NCBI GenBank assembly: GCA_965226865.1
Contig: CBDDEH010000004.1
Span: 1,736,001 to 1,800,000 of the forward strand
From: CBDDEH01 sp965226865
Lineage (GTDB): Bacteria; Chloroflexota; Dehalococcoidia; Lucifugimonadales; JAGWBF01
Direction: 5' to 3'
Length of the DNA: 64,000 nt
Position numbers and translations under genes: made by a program. How positions within the stretch are numbered: position 1 is the stretch's first letter; each line of letters opens with the position of its first letter. This document shows positions 46,622-57,258 of this stretch, in pieces. A model generated the notes under the pieces. It was not told where the DNA came from. It saw only the letters and a list, made by a program, of their open reading frames with translations, and searched no databases.

Positions 46622-47395
46622 TCAGTCCACCATCCTATCTATTCGCTCTATATGTGTCGCACCGCCGGTATTTCCATCAATGTCCAACAAGACGGAGTTT
46701 AGTATTGCCGGGCCGTTCGGGACCGTCAAACGCTGGGGCATCTGAGTAAGAAATCGGTCGAGAACAGCACCGATATCGGACCCAATCACAGAATCACGTG
46801 GGCCGCACATACCGATGTCCGAAATATAAGCGGTGCCCCGAGGAAGGACTCTTGCGTCTGCCGTACCCACATGAGTGTGAGTGCCTACAACCGCACTGAC
46901 CCGGCCGTCCAGGTACCAGCCCAAGGCTTGCTTCTCCGAAGTAGCTTCGGCATGAAAATCCACGATTATTATCTTGGGTTCGTTCGCCCCTTTAACCTCA
47001 TTTAATATCTGATCCGCCATTTTGAAAGGACATTCCAGGGGTTCCATAAACACCCGCCCCATCAGGTTGATAATCATCGTTTCGCCCAGGATTATATAAC
47101 CTCGGCCCGGTGTACCCGCGGGGTAGTTGGCAGGTCGGATCAAGGGCCATTCTTCGTTGATAAAGGGGACTATCTCCTTGTGTTTCCAGATGTGATTGCC
47201 GGAAGTAATCACATCCACCTCGTTGTCAAACAACTCATGGGCCGTCTCAGGAGTGACACCAAAGCCTCCCGCGCCATTCTCCCCATTGGCAATTACAAGG
47301 TCCAATCTCAGCTCCTCCCTGAGGTGAGGAACAAGCTCTCCAATGGCGTTTCTTCCGGGCTTCCCGACAACGTCGCCTATCACGAGGACACGCAA
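46622..47395 (-). CDS. ymdB: YmdB-like metallophosphoesterase
   Basis: 257 aa, TIGR00282 family (2',3'-cyclic-nucleotide 2'-phosphodiesterase; biofilm/motility switch in Bacillus). Motifs: GDVVGKPGRNAI, NGENGAGG, SGNHIWKHKE, VDFHAEATSEKQA and GTHTHVGTADARVLPRGTAYISDIGMCG. The usual neighbour is rny, as here. Encoded with rny, PHP and plsY. Confidence 0.95.
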   Translation of the reverse strand: MRVLVIGDVVGKPGRNAIGELVPHLREELRLDLVIANGENGAGGFGVTPETAHELFDNEVDVITSGNHIWKHKEIVPFINEEWPLIRPANYPAGTPGRGYIILGETMIINLMGRVFMEPLECPFKMADQILNEVKGANEPKIIIVDFHAEATSEKQALGWYLDGRVSAVVGTHTHVGTADARVLPRGTAYISDIGMCGPRDSVIGSDIGAVLDRFLTQMPQRLTVPNGPAILNSVLLDIDGNTGGATHIERIDRMVD

Positions 47396-47470
47396 AAAAC
47401 GCTCCTTCCACTCGAATCATAGATGGGCCACACAGTAATGATACTCAGGATGTAAAGCCTATCCTATACA

Positions 47471-47520
47471 ACATAAAGACCAGGGGATGAACTCCACGTC
47501 CAACCCCCTGGTCTTTATGT
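47471..47520 (-). terminator. Bidirectional-looking terminator between rny and ymdB
   Basis: Perfect 16-bp stem (47471-47486 with 47505-47520, ACATAAAGACCAGGGG and complement) with an 18-nt loop, after the rny stop on the minus strand. T-rich flank is modest, so read-through to ymdB is possible. Confidence 0.7.
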
Positions 47521-47558
47521 TCCCAGTCACATATTTACCTGGCCGCGTCTTCGCCGCT

Positions 47559-49034
47559 TTATCTGGCGAACTCCACGGAGCGCTTCTCTCTGATAACCGT
47601 GACCTTAATCTGGCCTGGAAATACCAGGTCTTCTTCTACTTTTTTAGCAATGTCTCTGGCCAGTTCGGTGGCACCGATGTCGTCGATATCGTCAGGTTTA
47701 ACCATGACGCGGACCTCACGCCCTGCCTGGATGGCGAAGGCCTTTTCAATGTTGGGGAAGCTATATGCCACCCCTTCCAATGCCTCAAGGCGTTTGACGT
47801 ATTGTTCAACGGACTCTTTTCTAGCGCCTGGTCGTGCCGCGCTTATTGCGTCGGCCGCCGCAACGAGGAAGGCCTCTACAGAGCCCCTTTCCTCGTCGTG
47901 GTGTTCCATAATGGCTCTGTGTACCTCTGGATGGATACCATATTTCAAGGCAAGATCGGCGCCGATTTCCGCGTGGGGACCTGACACTTCATGGGTCAGT
48001 GACTTACCAATATCATGCAACAATCCCCCCGTCCTTGCCACTTCGATGTTCGCCCCTATCTCAGCGGCTAACATCGAGGCGATCACCGAGACCTCCACGG
48101 AATGCTGTAGCACGTTCTCGCCATAGCTATAGCGATATTTTAGACGGCCCAGTAGCTTCACTATTTCGACATTGAGGCCACTTACACCGGCGTCGAAGGT
48201 CGCTTGCTCGCCAGCTCTCTGCATTGTTTCTTCCATTTCCTCCTGGGTCTGAGCGACGACATCTTCGATCCGGGCAGGCTGAATTCTTCCATCCAAAACG
48301 AGTTTCTCGAGGGCTAGCCGCGCTGTTTCTCTGCGAACCGGGTCAAAACAGGAGACGGTAACAGCCTCCGGTGTGTCATCTATGATTACGTCCACCCCGG
48401 TAAGGGCCTCGAGGACCTTGACATTCCGTCCCTCACGGCCGATGAGACGCCCTTTCATCTCATCGTTAGGTAGACGCACCACCGACGTGGTGTGCTCCGA
48501 AGTTACAGTTGAGGCCAACCTATGGATGGCCGAAGTGATGACCTTGCGGGCTCTCTGGTCTGCTTCTTCTTTGATCTGCTGCTCGAACTCTCTGTAGCTG
48601 CGGGTAAGATCGTGTTTTATCTCACCCTCTGCTTTTTTGAACAGTATGTCTTTAGCTTCTGTAAACGAGAGCCGGGCAACCTCTTCAAGCTGCTTCAGGT
48701 GCTGATTCTTAAGGCTTCCCAGCTCTTCTTTGGCCGCATCTATGCTCTGTTCTTTCGCGGCCAAATTGTGTTCCTGGCTCTCTAAGGACTGCCCCTTGCG
48801 CTCCAGGTTCTCTTCTCGCTGGGTATTCCTTTGCTCTATGCGTTGGAGTTCCTTTCTTCTCTCCTTAAGCTCAGCTTCCACGGAAGAACGTGTTTTTAAG
48901 GCTTCCTCACGTGCCTCGAGGAGCGTCTTCCGCTTTTGCTCCTCAGCTTCAGCCAGGGTTTTTCGAGCTTCCTCTTTAGCAGCTTTTAAACGTCCAGCAC
49001 CCGCTAGGTCGGCAAGGAATCTGAACGGGTTCAT
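47559..49034 (-). CDS. rny: Ribonuclease Y
   Basis: 491 aa; endoribonuclease that starts mRNA decay. Long coiled coil (residues ~15-175, KEEARKTLAEAEEQKRKTLLEAREEALKTR...), KH domain (MKGRLIGREGRNVKVLEALTGVDVIIDDTPEAVTVS, ~210-245) and HD domain (GLLHDIGKSLTHEV...HHDEERGSVEAFLVAAADAISAARPGARKESVEQY). The N-terminal membrane helix is short or missing: MNPFRFLADLAGAGRLKAAKEEA. An AAGGAGAG site precedes ATG 49034. First gene of the minus-strand core operon. Confidence 0.96.
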   Translation of the reverse strand: MNPFRFLADLAGAGRLKAAKEEARKTLAEAEEQKRKTLLEAREEALKTRSSVEAELKERRKELQRIEQRNTQREENLERKGQSLESQEHNLAAKEQSIDAAKEELGSLKNQHLKQLEEVARLSFTEAKDILFKKAEGEIKHDLTRSYREFEQQIKEEADQRARKVITSAIHRLASTVTSEHTTSVVRLPNDEMKGRLIGREGRNVKVLEALTGVDVIIDDTPEAVTVSCFDPVRRETARLALEKLVLDGRIQPARIEDVVAQTQEEMEETMQRAGEQATFDAGVSGLNVEIVKLLGRLKYRYSYGENVLQHSVEVSVIASMLAAEIGANIEVARTGGLLHDIGKSLTHEVSGPHAEIGADLALKYGIHPEVHRAIMEHHDEERGSVEAFLVAAADAISAARPGARKESVEQYVKRLEALEGVAYSFPNIEKAFAIQAGREVRVMVKPDDIDDIGATELARDIAKKVEEDLVFPGQIKVTVIREKRSVEFAR

Positions 49035-49267
49035 TGGACTCTCCTTTCCGCCTTAGCGTATTCAGTTTTCCGAGGCTCACGGCCTCACGTCAATCATACT
49101 TTCAGGTTGGATTGAGTGTCAAGCCAAATCGACGCCGCCAGGATGTGATTTGTAGCTGATGAGAAGGAGCCGCCCTTCCGGGTCGAACCTAGCCTGTCAC
49201 CCAAAGTGGGTGTACAATCCCTGGTGTTTATTCGCATAAGCGAACGTGTCGACAGGAGTCTCAGGCG

Positions 49268-50371
49268 ATGGATTACAAAATCACAGTGCTGCCGGGCGAC
49301 GGAATCGGCCCGGATGTGATTGACCAAGGCGTAAAGGTCATGGTCAACATAGGGCAGAAGTACGGGCATGACTTCCACCTGAGTTACGACGAGATAGGCG
49401 GCATTGCGATAGACAAATACGGCGTGGCGCTAAGACCTGACAGCGTCGAGAAAGCCCGCCGGTCTGACGCCGTCCTCATGGGGGCTGTGGGCGGCCCTAA
49501 GTGGGACGACCCTAAGGCGGAAGTGCACCCGGAAGATGGACTTCTGCAAATCCGCAAAGGCCTTGGCGTGTTCGCCAACATCCGCCCGGTAAAAGTGTTC
49601 CCACAGCTAACGGACTCCAGCGTGTTGAAGCGCCACGTTCTTGAGAACGTGGATATAGTCGTCGTACGGGAGCTCACAGGTGGGCTGTATTACGGGCTGC
49701 CCAAACGTCGAAGAGAAACAAAACATGGCTGGACGAGTGTCGACACCTTGCGCTACAGCCAGCAGGAGATAGAACGCGTCCTGCGTGTTGGGTTCGAGCT
49801 GGCCAAGAAACGGCGAAAAAAGCTAACCTCCGTAGACAAGGCAAACGTACTGGAAACCTCCAGATTATGGCGGCAGGTGGCCAATGAGCTGGCCTCCCAA
49901 TATCAGGGCGTGCACCTGGAGCACATGTTGGTGGACAACTGCGCCATGCAGCTTATCCAAAACCCCTCCAGGTTCGACGTCATCGTCGCCGAAAACACTT
50001 TCGGGGACATCCTGACCGATGAGGCGGCAGTCCTGTCGGCATCGATGGGCCTCTTGCCCTCAGCCAGCCTGGCCGGCATACCCCTGGAAGGCAAACGAAC
50101 AGTAGGCCTGTATGAACCTATACATGGAAGCGCTCCGGATATAGCGGGAAAAGGCAGTGCCAACCCACTGGCGACCATACTTACGGTAGCTCTCATGATG
50201 CGTTACTCGTTAGGCCTCACCGAAGAGGCCTCACGGATCGAACGGGCGGTAGATTCGGCACTGGAAGACGGTTACCGCACACCCGATATCGCGACTGGCG
50301 ATGGCTCGGAAGCCAAGATCACGCTCGTCGGCACATCGGAAATGGGCACGAGAGTGGTCGAGGCTATCTGA
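49268..50371 (+). CDS. leuB: 3-isopropylmalate dehydrogenase
   Basis: 367 aa; oxidatively decarboxylates 3-isopropylmalate in leucine synthesis. Family landmarks: VLPGDGIGPDVIDQGV, LMGAVGGPKWDDP, RPVKVFPQLTDSSV, VVVRELTGGLYYG, DKANVLETSRLWRQV, NTFGDILTDEAAVLSASMGLLPSASL and EPIHGSAPDIAGKGSANPLATILTVALMMRYSLGL. ATG 49268 follows ACAGGAG. The rest of the leu pathway is not nearby. Intact. Confidence 0.96.
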   Translation: MDYKITVLPGDGIGPDVIDQGVKVMVNIGQKYGHDFHLSYDEIGGIAIDKYGVALRPDSVEKARRSDAVLMGAVGGPKWDDPKAEVHPEDGLLQIRKGLGVFANIRPVKVFPQLTDSSVLKRHVLENVDIVVVRELTGGLYYGLPKRRRETKHGWTSVDTLRYSQQEIERVLRVGFELAKKRRKKLTSVDKANVLETSRLWRQVANELASQYQGVHLEHMLVDNCAMQLIQNPSRFDVIVAENTFGDILTDEAAVLSASMGLLPSASLAGIPLEGKRTVGLYEPIHGSAPDIAGKGSANPLATILTVALMMRYSLGLTEEASRIERAVDSALEDGYRTPDIATGDGSEAKITLVGTSEMGTRVVEAI

Positions 50372-50379
50372 GTCTCTGG

Positions 50380-51687
50380 TTATTGAGCAGATCTCGTAGC
50401 GGCACCCAGCGTGCGGATATGGCGGTTTCCGACAGCGGTTATCAACGCCAACGCCACCAAGGCCCCACCTCCAATTCCGACCGCTGCCGGCGCGCTCCAG
50501 TAGTGGGCCACCAAAGAGGCTTCGAGTCCACCCAGAGCAACCAGACTCCACGCGATTGTCATAACGCCCATTACCCTGCCCCGGTATTCGTTTGGCACTA
50601 GGGTTTGAACCGCAGTCAAGAATGACATCGAATAGATGGATGAAGAAAACTCCGCGAAAAACAGCACAACCATCGATAGCTCGTAGAGCTGCAACTCAGA
50701 CGTAATCGAGAACGTTACCAGGAATATCCCGAACATTAACAGGCCGCTGAGCAATATTTTACCGTTCACCCGCAACCTGCCAAAGTTGGCGGAGACAAGC
50801 ACACCGGCCAAGGCTCCCAACCCAGCGGCGCCAAGGAGCAATCCGATTTTCTCGGCCCCAACGTCCAATACCTCGGTGGCGAACACCGGCATCAAAAACA
50901 AGTATGAAAAGCCAAAAAAGGCGGTCAGGTAGATCATCAGCGTGATGGACAGGTACAAAGGTTCCCGTTTGATAAATGAAAATCCCGAAACCATCTCCCT
51001 GAAAACAGTCCCCCGGGGCCGCTCGATACGGGGGACCTTTAGTGTCTGGGCCAGAAGAGAAAGCACTACAAAGCCACCAGCACTGACAAATATTGCCGCT
51101 GCGATGCTGGCCCGGCCGACAATGACCCCCGCTGCCGCCGGAGCGAGGACCCGCATGCCGGTCCACGAAAGTTCAACAAGGGTGACGGAATTGGCTATGG
51201 CCTTCTTCTCCACCAAGAGTGGATAAACAGCAACCCGTATAGGAATATCGAAAGTCTGGAAAGTAGACATTAGAAAGGCTACGAGCAAGACGTGCCACGG
51301 TTCGACTCTATCGGTCAGAACCAGTACTGCAAGAGCCGCGACAACGACCGCTGTGAGAGATTGGGTGAACCCAATAATTCGTTGAGGGCTAAACTTGTCG
51401 GCGACTACCCCACCAAAAAGGCCCATTGCAACGCCCGGTGCTGCGATACATGCCGTCACATACCCGATGTAACGGGCATCTTCTCCAGTCTCTTGGAAAA
51501 TGAGCCACCCCAGAGAGAAACCCATCAGCATCTGAAGTCCGGTTACAGATGTGAAGTGACCCAGGAGGAACCTGCGAAATTCGGGGTATTTCAGTGCGCT
51601 GGGAGTCTGCAGCTTGCTTAATAGTGAGGTTCGACGCTGGGACGCTGAAATGCTGCTAGCCGTGTCGGTTTTCTTCAACTCTTGCAT
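50380..51687 (-). CDS. MFS transporter
   Basis: 435 aa, twelve predicted transmembrane segments (for example FLLGHFTSVTGLQMLMGFSLGWLIF, YVTACIAAPGVAMGLFGGVVAD). The loop 2-3 signature (GGVVADKFSPQRII) and the EntS/DUF894-like layout suggest a drug- or siderophore-type exporter. The N-terminal ~30 residues are polar. Convergent with leuB. No substrate can be given. Confidence 0.88.
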   Translation of the reverse strand: MQELKKTDTASSISASQRRTSLLSKLQTPSALKYPEFRRFLLGHFTSVTGLQMLMGFSLGWLIFQETGEDARYIGYVTACIAAPGVAMGLFGGVVADKFSPQRIIGFTQSLTAVVVAALAVLVLTDRVEPWHVLLVAFLMSTFQTFDIPIRVAVYPLLVEKKAIANSVTLVELSWTGMRVLAPAAAGVIVGRASIAAAIFVSAGGFVVLSLLAQTLKVPRIERPRGTVFREMVSGFSFIKREPLYLSITLMIYLTAFFGFSYLFLMPVFATEVLDVGAEKIGLLLGAAGLGALAGVLVSANFGRLRVNGKILLSGLLMFGIFLVTFSITSELQLYELSMVVLFFAEFSSSIYSMSFLTAVQTLVPNEYRGRVMGVMTIAWSLVALGGLEASLVAHYWSAPAAVGIGGGALVALALITAVGNRHIRTLGAATRSAQ

Positions 51688-51893
51688 TATAAATAGCAGC
51701 GAGACCTGTCTTATCCGGAGACCTCGGCAACTATACCACGACGCAACAGAGGATTAATCCGTAAACTCGGCTCCGACCCACGTTGCAGTCGGTCGATTCG
51801 AATCCTATGATACGTAAGGCCGTTACCAGCCTTCAAAGCGATGGATTCCGTCGCTTACGGCACCTGAACCAGCACCGCTCATAAAGGATATCT

Positions 51894-53225
51894 TTGAGAC
51901 CTGCCCGGCAAATCCCACCAGCTACTCGCGTACGAACCGTGTTTTATGGCTGGTGGCTGGTGGGCATCGCCGGATTCGTAATTCTTATAAGCACTCCTTT
52001 CGCCACGGGCATCTCGGCCTGGTTTGTCGTGCTCAGACACGGGGATAACTTCCCCTCCTGGAGCGCAGGCGAGCTAGCGTGGGCATACGCCCTAACAAGG
52101 GTGCAAACGGGACTGATGGGTCCAATGGTCGGTATCCTAATCGAACGTTTCGGACCCAAAAGGATGAACTTCCTTGGCCTGGTCATTTCCGGCTTCGGGT
52201 TCCTCCTGTTCAGCCAGGTCCATGAGCTATGGCATTTGTACCTTGCGTTTTTGGTCATTAACGCAGGCACGTTCATGGGCACGTGGAACGCGATGATGAC
52301 CGCCCTCAACAGTTGGTTTATTCGGCGAAAGACGATGGCGATGGCGATGGCCTCGGAGGGTAGAGCTCTGGGAGGTGTGGTGCTGATTCCGGCCCTGGTA
52401 TGGGCAATAGACCCCGACGCAGAAAGGTTCGGATGGCGAGCGACGACAGCAGGAATAGGATTTTTCCTTATGCTGATCGCCTTTCCCCTATCCCGCCTCG
52501 TTCGTAACAGGCCCGAGGACTATGGACAGCATCCAGATGGCGACGAGCTACCCCCCCCCGCTTCGATTCCGCAGAATCCGGTGCAAAGCCCATCGCGAAC
52601 TTCCGAGCAACCCCTTCCAACCTGGCGAGAGGTATTCAGGAGCCGGTTATTCTGGCTGATCACCCTCGGGCATACGTCTTTGGCCATGGTCATGGTCTCG
52701 ATACACGTTCACCTCGGCTTGATGCTTGAAGAACGCGGCCTCTCCCTTCAGATGATCGGCTGGGTGGTCTCGACTTATATGGCGATACAGGCAATAACCA
52801 CCCTGGTCGGAGGCTACATAGGAGACCGGATGCCGATACATCTGGCGGTCTCAGGTTTTGCGATGGTACAGGCTTTATCGGTCTTTGTTCTGGTATTTCT
52901 GGCAGACAGCCCAGCAACAGCCATTCTTTTCGCAATCGTTCTTGGTTTAGGGCATGGGGGACGTAACCCTTTAACTGCGGCGATCTGGAGTGTTTATTAC
53001 GACCGCCGTGCATTCGCCAGAGTGACTGGCATGGCTATGATGCCATTGAGTTTAGGGCTGTTTGGTGCTCCCCTATTCGCCGGTTACATGTTCGATGCAA
53101 CCGGGAATTACGACGTTCCATTCTTGACCGTCGGAACCCTTGCCTTGATTGGGTCCAGCCTCTTTCTCTTTTTGGGTGCCCCACCCTCTCGAAAAACAGC
53201 ACAGGCGGTGGCCGACCTGAAATAG
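51894..53225 (+). CDS. MFS transporter
   Basis: 443 aa from TTG 51894 (AAAGGA upstream). Twelve membrane segments with a central polar loop (NRPEDYGQHPDGDELPPPASIPQNPVQSP); the NRPEDYG motif and layout resemble monocarboxylate/oxalate:formate-type transporters (MCT/OFA branch). It is divergent from the other MFS gene, sharing a 206-bp gap. Intact. Confidence 0.87.
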   Translation: MRPARQIPPATRVRTVFYGWWLVGIAGFVILISTPFATGISAWFVVLRHGDNFPSWSAGELAWAYALTRVQTGLMGPMVGILIERFGPKRMNFLGLVISGFGFLLFSQVHELWHLYLAFLVINAGTFMGTWNAMMTALNSWFIRRKTMAMAMASEGRALGGVVLIPALVWAIDPDAERFGWRATTAGIGFFLMLIAFPLSRLVRNRPEDYGQHPDGDELPPPASIPQNPVQSPSRTSEQPLPTWREVFRSRLFWLITLGHTSLAMVMVSIHVHLGLMLEERGLSLQMIGWVVSTYMAIQAITTLVGGYIGDRMPIHLAVSGFAMVQALSVFVLVFLADSPATAILFAIVLGLGHGGRNPLTAAIWSVYYDRRAFARVTGMAMMPLSLGLFGAPLFAGYMFDATGNYDVPFLTVGTLALIGSSLFLFLGAPPSRKTAQAVADLK

Positions 53226-53231
53226 GCCATC

Positions 53232-53630
53232 TTAGACGACCACCAACTCTTCTTCTGACACAGAACCATCTACTATCATGAACGCTCTCATCTGCGGGCG
53301 TTCCTTATCCGTTAGAGACACTATGATGTAGTATGCCTCCGGCCAGGCTGCAAGGCGGATGTCAGTGGACGACGGGTAGGCTTCTGAGTGGGTATGGGAG
53401 TGGTACACAGCTCGATGCTCCCAATTGTTGTCTTCCATTTCATTCCACACCGGGAGTAATTCCTTTGGATCCCAGCTAAACCGGTAGGGACTGTTCTCCA
53501 CGTTGGTCATTCGATAAAGCTGACTGAACTCACCATCCTCACCTGCAAGGATGCCGCAGCACTCGATGGAGTCGTCCTCGAGTGCGTGATCTATTATCTT
53601 CCGATACAAACGCTTGTCGAGACGGACCAA
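53232..53630 (-). CDS. JAMM/MPN-family metallopeptidase
   Basis: 132 aa. The zinc motif is exact: E23 (IECCGIL) and H77-x-H79-x7-S87-x2-D90 (YHSHTHSEAYPSSTD). Bacterial relatives (Mov34/MPN/PAD-1) remove small ubiquitin-like or ThiS/MoaD-like modifiers, or release sulfur from them, as in cysteine and cofactor routes. No MoaD/ThiS partner is nearby. A Moco-dependent enzyme is encoded 31 kb away, but no link can be drawn. Confidence 0.9.
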   Translation of the reverse strand: MVRLDKRLYRKIIDHALEDDSIECCGILAGEDGEFSQLYRMTNVENSPYRFSWDPKELLPVWNEMEDNNWEHRAVYHSHTHSEAYPSSTDIRLAAWPEAYYIIVSLTDKERPQMRAFMIVDGSVSEEELVVV

Positions 53631-53762
53631 ATCGTATCCTCCATTCTCACTAGCTCTAAATTAACCCAATGTTCCAGACCTGGGCAACCCTTTGCGAAAC
53701 CTGGCCAGGCTCAGCGTCGTAATAAAGTATAATCTCTAATAGTGCTCCTCTGGTCTAACAAC

Positions 53763-55030
53763 ATGTTGAAGCGGTCTCTTTTAGCCCTTTGTTTACTGGC
53801 AGTCAGCCTGGCCTTGTTGAAGGTGTCGGTAGCTGTCGCGGCCGGCGACGAAATCCGGGTCATAACCAACGAGAGCCTGGTTAGATTTCCCAGCGACCTG
53901 ATATTCAACCTGGAGGTCGAAGGTGACCAGGAGATAGTAGAGATCAAGCTGTACTATCGGACTGCGCCCAACGGCATATGGACATATACATATCCCGAGT
54001 TCCGTCCTTCGAACCATTTGGAGGCCAGCCTGGACATTATGACCTCGGGGCTTAACTATCTGCCTCCGGGAGCCGAGATCGAATACTATTATTCCATCAG
54101 GGACACCAACGGCAATACATTCTATACGGATCTCGAACGATTCGTATTTATAGATAGCAAATTCGAATGGCAAACAGCCCAAGCCGGGCCCCTGACCATA
54201 TACTGGCACGGCTTGGCCGCAGACCGAGTCCAACAGGTAGCCGCTTCAGTCGAAACGTCACTGACCGACATCGCCGACCTGCTTGACGTAGGATTAGAGA
54301 CTCCCATCCGTGGCGTAATTTATAACTCCCGTTCCGAGGCGGCGGAAGCCCTTCCGTTCCAGAGTAGGACAACGGCCGAGGGGCAGGTGTTTCAGGGTTT
54401 CGCCTTCACAGAAATGAGAACTTTTGTTGGTCTGGGGTTGGACTCGAGGCTCATTGTCCACGAGTCGGCCCATCTGCTTCTAGGAGATGCCACCGGGTCC
54501 CCGGGCGCTCGGGTTCCGGCCTGGGTAAACGAGGGATTCGCCACCCACGTGGAGCCGGGAGCTCCGAACTACAGGCGTTTGTTTCCCTCGGGCGTTCCCA
54601 GAGACCTGATGCCGTTGAGGCATATGTTCTCCATCCCTGGAACGGCTGGCGACATCCGAAATTTTTACCGAAAAGCCGAGAGCGTAGTCGGATACCTGAT
54701 AGATAGCGAAGGTCCGGACCGCTTCAAGTCGTTTGTGGATACGCTAGACCAAGGTATAAGCGCCGACCCTGCACTGCGGACCAACTACGGTTTTGGGCTA
54801 GACGAGCTCGACCGAAGATGGCAATCGACCTCAGCCAAGTGCCCCAAGGTTTCGCTAGAGACAACAGAGCGCCTTTCGCCAGCACAGGCACATTCATTAT
54901 CGGAGCCCTCGCTCTGGCCCTTCTGGCAGTCGTTACCATTACGTTAATGGGGAGACGAATAAGGCGCATGGCCGCCGGGGCTTATGGGGACGACGGACTG
55001 ACGGATGAGGAGTGGGAAGAACGGCCCTGA
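53763..55030 (+). pseudogene. Peptidase MA-like metalloprotease, C-terminal frameshift
   Basis: From ATG 53763 a signal peptide (MLKRSLLALCLLAVSLALLKVSVAVAAGDE) leads an Ig-like domain (~30-130) and a gluzincin domain with HESAHLLLGD and WVNEGFATHVE, that is, HExxH plus downstream Glu. Near 54826 one base is missing; the repaired frame gives a membrane anchor (GTFIIGALALALLAVVTITLMGRRIRRM) and acidic tail ending at 55030. So the protein was anchored outside the membrane. The catalytic domain remains, but the unrepaired product (to 54947) would be secreted without the anchor. Confidence 0.8.
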
Positions 55031-55069
55031 TCACCTTTGTCGCACTATCCTTCCGGACTTGCAAAAGTA

Positions 55070-55098
55070 TTGACACCATCCTAGAAAGAGTCTAATAT
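55070..55098 (+). promoter_or_regulatory. Consensus promoter of the 16S rRNA gene
   Basis: TTGACA (55070-55075), 17-bp spacer, TAATAT (55093-55098). It is the only strong promoter upstream of the 16S gene, about 105 bp from the start of the mature RNA. Confidence 0.85.
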
Positions 55099-55179
55099 TT
55101 AGTCTCTTGCCGATTCCGATCGGGCAGAGGCGGTATCGTTTCCGACCGATTTGACGGGGCAAGCTGTACCTTAACAATT

Positions 55180-55196
55180 GGATAGTGGAAGGAAGG
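55180..55196 (+). other. 5' half of 16S processing stem
   Basis: GGATAGTGGAAGGAAGG is perfectly complementary to 56909-56925 and encloses the 16S gene, the form of an RNase III precursor stem. Confidence 0.85.
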
Positions 55197-55204
55197 TAAG
55201 GTTA

Positions 55205-56735
<1,531 letters not shown>

Positions 56736-56908
56736 GGGAGTCGAGGCGTGGCTTCATTTGGGTGGCTTTGCCGCCCGAGGTTGTCAGGTCCACCTCCTAG
56801 GTCGTTCGGTGGGTGCTCTGTCTGGAGGTAGAACCGGTTGAGTTTTGCTCCCGGGGAAATTCAAAAGGCAGTTCCCTGAGAAAGCCCATCGCTTCATTTT
56901 GGAAAATG

Positions 56909-56925
56909 CCTTCCTTCCACTATCC
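56909..56925 (+). other. 3' half of 16S processing stem
   Basis: Complement of 55180-55196. Processing here would release a precursor that excludes the terminator. The 56734-56908 stretch holds no gene. Confidence 0.85.
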
Positions 56926-56950
56926 AGAGGCTAAGGTACAGTCGTTTTTA

Positions 56951-56985
56951 AAAGCCGGGCCGATTTTTTCGGCCCGGCTTTCTCT
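56951..56985 (+). terminator. Strong intrinsic terminator of the 16S transcript
   Basis: 13-bp perfect stem (AAAGCCGGGCCGA with its complement), TTTTT loop, then TTTCTCTTTG. The following gap to 57258 has only a small imperfect hairpin (57168-57200) upstream of the next gene. Confidence 0.93.
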
Positions 56986-57258
56986 TTGTCTCATGGTTCG
57001 ATCCTTCAAGGGGAAAGACGAAGGACTCACCATAACAGTGAAAAGAGGGTGTCCAGAGGGGGAACCCATCTGGTGGGGGTTTGGGGGACAATGCGGGCGG
57101 AAATAAGGCGCCCAATCCGCTCAGGCGGAAGGACGAAGGGATCACCATGAACGGTCCGGTAATATCCGGGAGGTTTGCAAAAGGTTCTAACCTCCGGGAT
57201 AATATCCCAGATTTAGCTATGTTAATCTCACCCGTGCCCATAAAGTTAAGGAGGATAG